From the NCBI GenBank assembly GCA_020062665.1, contig JAGUVW010000050.1, positions 18,047-82,046 on the forward strand: DNA of 64,000 nt, read 5' to 3'. Within the stretch, counting starts at the first letter, position 1, and every line of letters starts with the position of its first letter. The position numbers and the translations under genes are program-made. This DNA comes from Pseudomonadales bacterium (GTDB taxonomy: Bacteria > Pseudomonadota > Gammaproteobacteria > Pseudomonadales > Ketobacteraceae). The notes under the pieces were generated by a model, which saw only the letters and a program-made list of their open reading frames with translations, was not told the origin of the DNA and did no database searches. This document shows positions 1 to 7,654 of the stretch, piece by piece.

Positions 1-1
1 G

Positions 2-1627
2 CACCTTTTCATTCTGGTGCCCGGCCGGGTGGTGCTCGACGGCATCGACACACTGAAAGCCGCCACGTGGAATTTTGAATCCTTCTCGCTGGAATCGGTT
101 GCGCAGGAATTGCTGGGGCGCGGCAAGCTGATTCACGACGTCGACCAGCGCGGCGCGGAAATTACCCGGCTGTTCCAGCAGGATAAACCGGCGCTGGCCC
201 GCTACAACCTGGAAGACTGCGTGCTGGTGACGGACATTTTCGCCAAGGCGGATCTGCTGGCGTTTGCGCTGGAACGGTCGCGCCTGACCGGCCTGCCGCT
301 GGACAAGGTGGGTGGCTCGGTGGCGGCGTTCGAGAATCTGTATCTGCCGCGCCTGCACCGCGCCGGCTATGTGGCGCCCAATATCGGTGATGTGGAAAGC
401 GATATCGCCGCGCCGGGCGGCTACGTGATGGAATCGCGGCCCGGTTTGTATGAGCACGTGCTGGTGCTGGATTTCAAGAGCCTGTATCCCAGCATCATCC
501 GCACGTTTCGCATCGATCCGCTGTCGTTGTGGCGCGGATTGCAGGTGGATGATCTGAAGGGCCTGTCGCCGGAAATCTTTCATCGCAAAAAGTCGGACCG
601 AAACAGTGTCGGCGCCGATTGCATTCCCGGTTTCAACGGCGCGGTGTTCAGCAAACGTGATCACCTGCTGCCCGAGATCATCGAGCAGCTCTGGCAGGCC
701 CGTGACGCCGCGAAAAAAGTCCGCAACGCGCCGCTGTCGCAAGCGATCAAAATCATCATGAATTCGTTTTACGGTGTGCTGGGAACGCCGCTGTGCCGGT
801 TCTTCGATCCGCGTCTGTCCAGCTCCATTACGCTGCGCGGCCACGACATCATGCAGCAGACCCGGCAGCTCATCGAGCAGCGTGGCTATACGGTGATTTA
901 CGGCGACACGGATTCAGTGTTCGTCTGGCTGCAAGGGCTGAAAAATGCTGACGAGGCGGACGTCATTGGAACTGATCTTGCGCGTTATCTGAATGAGTGG
1001 TGGAAGCAAACCCTGCAAGCCGTGTTCGGGCTGGAATCCGCGCTGGAGCTGCAGTACGAAACCCACTACCAGCGCTTCTTCATGCCCACCATGCGTGGCT
1101 CCGACGCCGGCAGCAAAAAGCGTTACGCAGGATTGATTCGCCGTGGTGGCGAGGAAAAGCTGGTGTTCAAGGGACTGGAGAACGTGCGCACTGACTGGAC
1201 GCCGCTCGCACGCCGCGTGCAGTACGACGTGTTCTGGAAAATCTTTCACGACGAAGATGTGGAAGGCTATCTGCAGCAGGTGGTGGCGCAGCTGAAAGCG
1301 GGGGAGCTGGATGACGAACTAGTTTACCGCAAACGCATCCGGCGCCGGCTGGCGGACTACCAGAAGAACGTGCCGCCCCATGCCCAGGCTGCCAAGAAGG
1401 CGGATCAGTATCTGCGGGACAGTGGGCGGGACGCACGCTATGTGCGGGGTGGCTGGGTCAGTTACTTCATGACGCTGAACGGGCCGGAGCCGGTGGAATG
1501 CCGTTCCTCACGGTTCGATTACGATCACTATCTGCAACGCCAGCTGGCGCCAGCGGTGGATGGGATTCTGCAATGTCGCAACCAGTCGCTGGAAGGACTG
1601 CTGCAGTCGCAGATGACGCTTTTCTAG
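2..1627 (+). CDS. polB: DNA polymerase II (family B), 5' end outside window
   Basis: This is the C-terminal two thirds of DNA polymerase II, the SOS-linked translesion and replication-restart polymerase. The frame is open from base 2 without a start; homologues are about 780-790 residues, so roughly 250 are missing to the left. Visible in order: the end of the 3'-5' exonuclease domain with the YNLEDC (YxxxD) motif, the palm motif A around LDFKSLYPSIIR, the finger/motif B region with the KIIMNSFYGVLG segment, and the catalytic motif C YGDTDSVFVW near bases 898-927. The close match in motif order and spacing to E. coli PolB makes the call secure. It ends at TAG and is convergent with tesB, with a long palindromic element in between. 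Confidence 0.95.
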   Translation, partial: HLFILVPGRVVLDGIDTLKAATWNFESFSLESVAQELLGRGKLIHDVDQRGAEITRLFQQDKPALARYNLEDCVLVTDIFAKADLLAFALERSRLTGLPLDKVGGSVAAFENLYLPRLHRAGYVAPNIGDVESDIAAPGGYVMESRPGLYEHVLVLDFKSLYPSIIRTFRIDPLSLWRGLQVDDLKGLSPEIFHRKKSDRNSVGADCIPGFNGAVFSKRDHLLPEIIEQLWQARDAAKKVRNAPLSQAIKIIMNSFYGVLGTPLCRFFDPRLSSSITLRGHDIMQQTRQLIEQRGYTVIYGDTDSVFVWLQGLKNADEADVIGTDLARYLNEWWKQTLQAVFGLESALELQYETHYQRFFMPTMRGSDAGSKKRYAGLIRRGGEEKLVFKGLENVRTDWTPLARRVQYDVFWKIFHDEDVEGYLQQVVAQLKAGELDDELVYRKRIRRRLADYQKNVPPHAQAAKKADQYLRDSGRDARYVRGGWVSYFMTLNGPEPVECRSSRFDYDHYLQRQLAPAVDGILQCRNQSLEGLLQSQMTLF

Positions 1628-1634
1628 TAAGGGA

Positions 1635-1756
1635 GAACAATCAGCGAGTGCGGGACTCTAAATCTGGACGCTCTGCGACATGGATGTCGCGGAGCAGCCC
1701 CCATGGACGGGTTTACGGCGTGTCCAGATTTAGAGTCCCGCACTCGCTGATTGTTC
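1635..1756. repeat. Long palindromic element, copy 1: 52-bp conserved core in 35-bp perfect inverted arms
   Basis: The arms 1635-1669 and 1722-1756 are perfect reverse complements over 35 bp. They enclose a 52-bp core (1670-1721) that itself contains the short hairpin GCGACAT-GG-ATGTCGC and the string CCCCCATGGACGGG. The same 52-bp core, 44 of 52 positions identical, recurs inverted at 60819-60870, there enclosed by unrelated arms. The element fills the gap between the convergent polB and tesB, starting 7 bases after one stop and ending 7 bases before the other. No clear T-tract follows either arm, so it is not a textbook intrinsic terminator, although an RNA from either side would fold into a very stable stem. 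Confidence 0.9.
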
Positions 1757-1763
1757 GCGCATT

Positions 1764-2624
1764 TCACTTCCGCACTCGCATCAACCCTTCCTGACACACC
1801 GACGCCACCAGCTTGCCATTCTGGTAGATCTGACCGCGGTTAAACGCGCGGGCGCTCATCGCAGCTGGACTTTCCGTGTCGTAGAGCAGCCATTCATCCG
1901 CGCGGAATGGATGGTGAAACCACAGCGTGTGATCCAGACTTGCCGCCTGCACCGTGGGATCGGCAAACGACAGGCCGTGGCGAATCATCCCGGTTCCCAG
2001 CAAGCCAAAATCCGATGCATACGTCAGCAGGGCCTGGTGAGTGGCCAGATCGTCTCCCACCGGCCCGTCTGCACGAAACCAGGCCTGCCGGCGCGGCTCA
2101 CGGGGTTCCGGTTTCAGAAAATCCGAGGGGTTCACCGGGCGGATATCAATGGGTCGTCGCTGGGTGAACACCGCCCGCAACCGCTCCGGGAGCCGATCAG
2201 CCATCTTCAGGCGCAGGGAATATTCGGATTCCAGAGATTCCGGCGGCGGCACGTCGGGCGCCTGGGCCGCCTGATGCTCCAGGCCGCGCTCGATCACCTG
2301 GAACGACGCCGACAGATTGAAAATCGCCTCGCCATTCTGGATCGCCACCACCCGGCGGGTGGTAAAGCTGCCGCCATCACGGATGCGATCCACTTCGTAC
2401 ACGATCGGGATATTGATATCGCCTGGACGCAGGAAGTAAGCGTGCAGGGAATGGCAATGACGCTTTTCTGATTGCGTGTGATAGGCCGCCATCAGCGCCT
2501 GGGCCAGCACCTGGCCGCCGAAAACGCTGCGGCCACCCACGTCCCGGCTTTCGCCGCGAAACAGGTTCACCTCAATGGTTTCCAGGTTCAGCAGTCGAAC
2601 CAGTTCCTCAACCAGATTGCTCAT
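1764..2624 (-). CDS. tesB: Acyl-CoA thioesterase II
   Basis: Hydrolyses acyl-CoA thioesters to free fatty acid and CoA in the cytoplasm. The 286-residue length from the ATG at 2624 equals that of E. coli TesB. Two hot-dog halves can be followed; the second carries the family signature SLDHTLWFHHPFRADEW and the terminal segment with the conserved Gln of the catalytic network (ASVCQEGL). The start is set by a GAGGAG Shine-Dalgarno six bases before the ATG; an upstream GTG at 2630 overlaps that site and is unlikely. It is a single gene, convergent with polB, and is separated upstream from the TRAP permease by a terminator. Confidence 0.93.
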   Translation of the reverse strand: MSNLVEELVRLLNLETIEVNLFRGESRDVGGRSVFGGQVLAQALMAAYHTQSEKRHCHSLHAYFLRPGDINIPIVYEVDRIRDGGSFTTRRVVAIQNGEAIFNLSASFQVIERGLEHQAAQAPDVPPPESLESEYSLRLKMADRLPERLRAVFTQRRPIDIRPVNPSDFLKPEPREPRRQAWFRADGPVGDDLATHQALLTYASDFGLLGTGMIRHGLSFADPTVQAASLDHTLWFHHPFRADEWLLYDTESPAAMSARAFNRGQIYQNGKLVASVCQEGLMRVRK

Positions 2625-2662
2625 GGGCACTCCTCATACTGCTGCAAGGGCGTGGAAAACAG

Positions 2663-2686
2663 AAAAGGCAGCCTGGGCTGCCTTTT
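2663..2686 (-). terminator. Intrinsic terminator after the TRAP permease
   Basis: An 11-bp stem AAAAGGCAGCC / GGCTGCCTTTT with a two-base loop is flanked by A and T runs, so it could work in both directions. It lies 22 bases beyond the stop of the minus-strand TRAP permease and just upstream of tesB, so its likely role is to end the TRAP permease transcript. Confidence 0.8.
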
Positions 2687-2708
2687 GTCTGCTCAGGTCA
2701 GGATGAAA

Positions 2709-4781
2709 TTATAACAGCCTCATATAAACCAGCGGGCCGAATGCCACCAGCAGCAGCGAGATGGTCATCACCGTCAGTGGCAGCAGGTAGCGTTCATGGC
2801 GCATCCAGAAGTTGCCCCCGGCTGATTCCTGTTTCGCCAGTTCGATTTCCTTCTCGCCCACTACCTGACGGGTGAGCAGGTGGTTCACCGCCACGGGCGG
2901 GCTCAGATAACCCAGCTCGAACGCCACCAGCACGATCATCCAGAAGTGCAGCGGGTCGATGCCTTGGGCGTAAGCGGCCTGCGCCACCGTGCCGGACACC
3001 AGGATAATGGCACCGAACGGATCCATGATCATACCCAGGAACACCAGCAGGGCCACCAGCGCCGCCATGGCCGACCAGATGTTGGTGAAGATATTGCCTT
3101 GATCGGTGGCGGCCTGAATGATGCCGGAATCCTCGATCACACCGCCGGAGGTGAGACCCAGCGCCATCAGCATGGTCAGCGCGCCGATGTGCACCGTGGC
3201 GTTGGTAGTGGCCACCCGGATGGAGCCTTCCACGTTGGGCGCCCGCTCGTTGTCGTGATAGTCGTCAGCCTTTTCCATTGGCTCGCCCATCCAGCGCTCA
3301 TACATCAGGAAGCCCAGCAGAATCACTGGCAACAAATAAGGCGCAGAGTGTTCGTCCAGATGGGCATTCAGGCCGAATGCGTAGAACAGGGCGACCAGCA
3401 CAAACACCAGCACGTAGGGCAGCAGCGGTTTGAACGCTTCCAGGCTGGGCACCAGCGCTTCTGAAACCGGCGCTACCTTCATTGGGCCGCGCTTGGCGAT
3501 CAGCGCCACCAGGAAAAACAGGCCGGCGGTCAGCAGGAAGATTTTGGAGCCCCAGCCATACATCATGTCGGTGGTGACTTCCTTGTTCAGTACCGCGATC
3601 AGCAGCACCAGCAGGCAGGGCCGCAGCACCACACCCAGGCTGCCGCTCATGGCGGTGGCCGCCAGTGCCAGCTGGCGACGGGCGCCCACGCGACGCAACT
3701 CGGTGTAAATCACCGCACCCATCGCGATCAGGATGATACCCGAAGCGCCGGTGTAAGCTGTCGGCACCGCCATTACCACCACTGCCACGAAGGCCAGCAG
3801 TTCGGGTGGCAGACGCCAGGGTTTGAAGATGCGGAACACGAATTCACCCACAAAAGTCTGCTTTAACAGCATGCCCACCCAGATGTACAGGCCGACAGCC
3901 AGATAGATCGACGACGTGTCCATGATCTTGTCGACGAACAGCACCATGCCTTGGGGATTGTTGTGGGACAGGATGTAGAAATTGGCGGAGCTGAACGCCA
4001 TGTAACAATACAGCGGCACGGACAGCAATGACTTGAGGAAGGAACCGCCGGGCTGGGCGTCAGCAGGAATCCGGAAAATCTGCACGAGCGTCACCAATGC
4101 CAGCATGCTGAACCCGATCAGATAGGCCCAGCGTATGGTCTCGTTGAGAATGACGGTGCCTGACAGCCAGCCATTGTTGAGGTAGTGATATGAAGAGTAC
4201 GCCAGCGCGGATGTGGCAATGAACTGCGCGGTTGCACCCACCCGGTGATCCATGCGCGTCTGCATGGGGCGCAGTCCGATATGGTGATAGGTCAGCGTGG
4301 CGGTCAGTGCGCAGATGAATACCATTAACACCAGCATGTTGCTCTGATTGTCGCGGCTGAACTGCGACAGCCAGGATAGCGCGCGATCGACACTGCGGAA
4401 CGCCAACACGCTGTCGCTCATCTGCGCCTGAACCCGCACAACGGCTTCATGCTTTTCCAGGCAGATGGCTTTTTCATTCAGCACCGATTGGCGCGTGGCC
4501 TCCGGGTCCGGCGCATCGAAAATACCGCCAAAGGGATCATCGGACGAGGCGTTGAGGATTTCATTGACCCGCGCATCCACATCGATATTGGGATCGCAGG
4601 TGGGCTTGACCAGATCCAGGCGTAGCAGGTGATAGTCAGACCAGATGTGATTGCCCAAGCGGTTGATCTGGGCGTTGATGTTCTCACCGACTGCAAGCAG
4701 GATCACCAGCAGCAGGATCACGAAGATAGGGAATGAAGAAACCCATTCGCGCAGATTGCGATTAAAAATGGATACGTTCAT
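2709..4781 (-). CDS. TRAP transporter large permease with fused N-terminal membrane region
   Basis: Membrane subunit of a tripartite ATP-independent periplasmic transporter. The 690-residue protein is far longer than a typical DctM (about 430). The C-terminal part has the dense hydrophobic helices and glycine-rich loops of DctM (for example GVIEDSGIIQAATDQGNIF and the SPPVAVNHLL segment near the end). The N-terminal part has a helix at about residues 15-32, a roughly 90-residue polar loop with two or three cysteines, then more helices, and probably supplies the small DctQ role. No separate dctQ gene is present. The matching periplasmic protein and a lipoprotein lie just upstream on the same strand. 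The substrate is unknown; organic acids are usual for the family. Confidence 0.85.
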   Translation of the reverse strand: MNVSIFNRNLREWVSSFPIFVILLLVILLAVGENINAQINRLGNHIWSDYHLLRLDLVKPTCDPNIDVDARVNEILNASSDDPFGGIFDAPDPEATRQSVLNEKAICLEKHEAVVRVQAQMSDSVLAFRSVDRALSWLSQFSRDNQSNMLVLMVFICALTATLTYHHIGLRPMQTRMDHRVGATAQFIATSALAYSSYHYLNNGWLSGTVILNETIRWAYLIGFSMLALVTLVQIFRIPADAQPGGSFLKSLLSVPLYCYMAFSSANFYILSHNNPQGMVLFVDKIMDTSSIYLAVGLYIWVGMLLKQTFVGEFVFRIFKPWRLPPELLAFVAVVVMAVPTAYTGASGIILIAMGAVIYTELRRVGARRQLALAATAMSGSLGVVLRPCLLVLLIAVLNKEVTTDMMYGWGSKIFLLTAGLFFLVALIAKRGPMKVAPVSEALVPSLEAFKPLLPYVLVFVLVALFYAFGLNAHLDEHSAPYLLPVILLGFLMYERWMGEPMEKADDYHDNERAPNVEGSIRVATTNATVHIGALTMLMALGLTSGGVIEDSGIIQAATDQGNIFTNIWSAMAALVALLVFLGMIMDPFGAIILVSGTVAQAAYAQGIDPLHFWMIVLVAFELGYLSPPVAVNHLLTRQVVGEKEIELAKQESAGGNFWMRHERYLLPLTVMTISLLLVAFGPLVYMRLL

Positions 4782-5097
4782 TGGTCACCACAATTTACTT
4801 GTTGTAATCCACGTTCTTGTCGTATTTGGAGGCGTGGCAGTCGCGAATTCGCAACTAATCAAATTTGCTTGCAAGCCCCACAAAACCCGGTAGTCCAAAT
4901 TCAGGTTGTACTTTGCAAAAACACTACAAATCCACCCAAAGAGGCCCGGATTATAAATTTGTAAACACCGCTGTGCTACCGATCACAGATATTTAATTTG
5001 CAGCTTTATGTTAACGAAAGTGCGGTAATTGCAGTGTTTGCTCCGAACTGCAGGCATAAAAAAAGCAGGCCGAAGCCTGCTTTTTTCGTGGAGCGGG
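4782..5097. promoter_or_regulatory. Intergenic region upstream of the TRAP permease
   Basis: This 316-bp gap holds a strong bidirectional terminator at its right end (5059-5086) and AT-rich sequence (4860-5010). The terminator separates the binding-protein gene from the permease gene, so the permease probably has its own promoter here. I cannot assign -10/-35 boxes with confidence, and I see no coding potential. Confidence 0.4.
5059..5086 (-). terminator. Bidirectional intrinsic terminator after the TRAP binding-protein gene
   Basis: A 12-bp perfect stem, AAAAAAGCAGGC / GCCTGCTTTTTT with a CGAA tetraloop, lies 11 bases after the stop of the minus-strand binding-protein gene. The six-base T run on either strand makes it a good rho-independent terminator. 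Confidence 0.88.
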
Positions 5098-6111
5098 TTA
5101 TTCACGATCCTTGGCGGTACATTCAGCCAGCGCGGGTTCTTTCTGGCAGCGCACTTTGCTCAGGAAGCTCAGCATCTTGCCGTCATAGAAGCCGTCGTTG
5201 CGCAGCTTGAGGCGCGACTGGCGGAACATTTCCATGTAGCCGACCTTGTCTTTCTCCGGAATTTCAAGCCAGTAGCCGGGTTTGATGCTCTTGGTCGAGG
5301 AATTGATGAATTCCATGAAGCGGTCGTACTGGCCCCAGATGAACTCGCGGGATTTCTGGCCGTAACCGGGCGGGAAACGGTCGTGACGGATGATCACCTG
5401 CACGGTCAGCTGGATCAGGGCGAAATTGACGATGGCGCCGTTTTCGCCCAGGCCCTTGTACAGTTCCAGTGCGTCGTAGGCAACAGCAGGAGCGCCGATG
5501 ATGTCAACGCTGCCGTTGTTGAACATGGAACCGAAGTTGGTGATGGAGGCAGTGACCGGCGACGCGCCCACGGACTCCACCATGATGGCCTGGGTTTTGT
5601 CGAAATCCAGCACGGCGAATTTCTTGCCAGCGAGTTCGCCCACGGTGTCGATCGAACGATCTTTGGTGAACAGGTATGCGGCGCCTGCGGGGCCAATACC
5701 GGCGACCTCGTATTCACCGTTCACCATCAGTGAGGCCAGTTTGGGATCGGCCATGTACTGCAGTACGGTTTTCATGTGATCGTCGGTGGGAATGGCGCCA
5801 ATGGAATCCAGCGTGCCAGTGAAGGCGTTGAAGGAGCGTCCGCGCAGGCCGGTGATCCCCACGGCATCACAGACGCCAGCCTTGAAGTCTTCCGCCGCGA
5901 TTTTCTCGTCGGTGTAGGCCTTCATTTCCAGGTCGGCACCCCATTTGGTGGCTTCCAGGCGATAGTCTTCCATCTGGGTGAACACGGGGCCGTTCTTGCC
6001 GACGATGTCCCACACGCAGAAGGTCAGCTTGTTCGCTGCTTCTGCGCTGATGGCGAATGTCAAAGTGCTTGCAGTGAGCGACCCAACGAGGGTCTTTAAT
6101 AGTTTATTCAT
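5098..6111 (-). CDS. Putative TRAP-associated periplasmic solute-binding protein
   Basis: A 337-residue exported protein with a signal peptide ending near AISAEA-ANKL. The body has the look of a TRAP substrate receptor: a beta-strand start (KLTFCVWDIVG), a G-rich hinge region, and the family-like segment GPAGAAYLFTKDRSIDTVGELAGKKFAV. It most resembles the proteobacterial 'putative solute-binding protein' group rather than classical DctP. The start is the ATG at 6111, preceded by GGAAAGAGAC; an upstream in-frame ATG would add 26 non-signal residues. The lipoprotein gene lies 94 bases upstream and the permease lies beyond the terminator downstream, so the three very likely form one transporter. 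The ligand cannot be read from the sequence. Confidence 0.75.
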   Translation of the reverse strand: MNKLLKTLVGSLTASTLTFAISAEAANKLTFCVWDIVGKNGPVFTQMEDYRLEATKWGADLEMKAYTDEKIAAEDFKAGVCDAVGITGLRGRSFNAFTGTLDSIGAIPTDDHMKTVLQYMADPKLASLMVNGEYEVAGIGPAGAAYLFTKDRSIDTVGELAGKKFAVLDFDKTQAIMVESVGASPVTASITNFGSMFNNGSVDIIGAPAVAYDALELYKGLGENGAIVNFALIQLTVQVIIRHDRFPPGYGQKSREFIWGQYDRFMEFINSSTKSIKPGYWLEIPEKDKVGYMEMFRQSRLKLRNDGFYDGKMLSFLSKVRCQKEPALAECTAKDRE

Positions 6112-6205
6112 GTCTCTTTCCAGAAGGCTCGGTCGCGAAAAATCCCAAAGCCGTCGGCTGAAACGCACGGATGTCTTCGTGCGCTTCACCCAGCGGCGTC
6201 AGGTG

Positions 6206-7255
6206 TTACAACAAATCATCTATCAGATTCTGATCCAGCTTTTTAGTTTCTTTTTTGTCGTCCCAGAAGGTGCCGTAAGCGCCAATCGGGGTGCGGGTGC
6301 CGGTGTTCTGCATCCACATGCGGTCGGAAATCTGCAGCAGTTGGTCACTGGCCAGCAGATCCACCAGTTTGTATTCCTTGCTGGACGCGGTGGACTTGAT
6401 GGATGTAGCGTGCTCGCGCAGGATCATGCGCACGCGCTCGTTGTTGCTGGCGTTGTTGGCCACCAGCGCATCGAGAGCGGATGGGAAGCGCACGCCTTCC
6501 TGCATGCCGATTCGGCGGGCCTTGTCCATTTCAGCCCAGGGATCCATGCCTTTGGGCGTGATGCCAGGCACGATGGTCCAGAGTGCGGCGCGGATTGCCT
6601 TGGGCAGACCCCACCAGCGCTTGTTGCCTTCCGGTGTGTCCAGGCAGGCGGCAGCGCGCTCGGCCTTGGGCGCGATGCTGAAGGGCACGCCCACCTGCAT
6701 GTTCGACGCCACGTCGCTCAGTGCGGCCTGCAATCCCAGGCCGGAGCCCATCAGCCAGATCAGCTGCTGGAATTCGGACTTGAACATCGGGCACTCGCCG
6801 CCGGGTTCACCCATTGCGCGCACCAGTGACTGGTAGCCGGAAAACTGACGGGTGGCGGCAATGGCGTGCCAACGCTTGGACTGGATGCGTTCGTCCTGGG
6901 CGGCGGTGATGTTTTTCTCGCGCGAATAGCGGATGAATTGCAGTTCATGCTCGAACGCGCGGTTGGTGGCACAGGAACCGCCCACCATGGCCATCAGCAC
7001 AGCGAGTTCATCGGGCGGAGTCGTTACGGTGGAGAAGGACAGCAGAAGGGGGGTCAGTGCTTCGCCCGAGGCGCAGGCGATGTAGGTGTCGTCAGTGGTG
7101 AGCAGGTAGGGCAGCATCACGTCCTGCCCGATGTTGTTCATGGTATCCCCTGTAACCTTGTAGATTGCGGTGCTACAACCGGTCAGGGCCAATGTAGTCG
7201 CAGTCACAACAGTAACAAGGCCGCGCGTAAACGCTCGGCGAAAGCAAAAGTCCAT
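6206..7255 (-). CDS. Outer-membrane-type lipoprotein, possible TatT-like TRAP accessory
   Basis: The 349-residue protein starts at the ATG at 7255, preceded by AGGAGT. It has an N-terminal signal with a lipobox LTGC near residue 27 followed by Ser, which predicts outer-membrane sorting. The rest is mostly helical with no membrane span. Position and general layout recall TatT, the helical lipoprotein that accompanies some TRAP systems: it is the first gene of a lipoprotein - binding protein - permease series. Similarity to TatT is weak by eye, so that identity is inference from context. An alternative is an unrelated lipoprotein of unknown function. Confidence 0.6.
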   Translation of the reverse strand: MDFCFRRAFTRGLVTVVTATTLALTGCSTAIYKVTGDTMNNIGQDVMLPYLLTTDDTYIACASGEALTPLLLSFSTVTTPPDELAVLMAMVGGSCATNRAFEHELQFIRYSREKNITAAQDERIQSKRWHAIAATRQFSGYQSLVRAMGEPGGECPMFKSEFQQLIWLMGSGLGLQAALSDVASNMQVGVPFSIAPKAERAAACLDTPEGNKRWWGLPKAIRAALWTIVPGITPKGMDPWAEMDKARRIGMQEGVRFPSALDALVANNASNNERVRMILREHATSIKSTASSKEYKLVDLLASDQLLQISDRMWMQNTGTRTPIGAYGTFWDDKKETKKLDQNLIDDLL

Positions 7256-7654
7256 GGAGTACTCCTCGAAGTTCCAAAATTTTATTATTTTGCCGGAGGT
7301 TTTTATTCTAAAGCGTCGCATACGGTACAACTAAGGCTCACCCTAGGCAAGGTTCCGGATACAAATCACCAGCAAAATCTCACGCATGAAACAAATGAGG
7401 TGATGTTGTGCCTATAAGTAGGAAAAGCATAGGAAAAATGCGGTTACGGGTTGTCGTGATTTGCCCATCGATAACGTGCTGTTGGTGGCTTTCATTTGCC
7501 TTGAATGGATGGGATTTCCTGTGATGCAGCGACGCGTAATGATGGGCTGTATTGATGACTGCAAACGTTGTCAGATGCTTTCGCAAACAGGGGCGGCCGA
7601 GCGGGTTGTGTCGTGTAGAATACGCGGTTTGCCAATGCCAACAGGCTGAATGTC
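7256..7654. promoter_or_regulatory. Divergent promoter region, TRAP lipoprotein / dinG
   Basis: A 399-bp gap between divergent genes, AT-rich at the TRAP side (7270-7320). TAGAAT at 7616-7621 could be a -10 for dinG, but it lacks a good -35. I see no LexA box, although dinG is LexA-regulated in E. coli. The short open frames here look non-coding. Confidence 0.35.

Noticed and set aside
1635..1756. Ordinary intrinsic terminator
   Set aside because: The 35-bp arms and 52-bp structured core are much larger than a terminator, and no T tract follows on either strand.
7256..7654. LexA (SOS) box upstream of dinG
   Set aside because: No CTG-N10-CAG site with the AT-rich centre of a LexA operator is visible in the gap.
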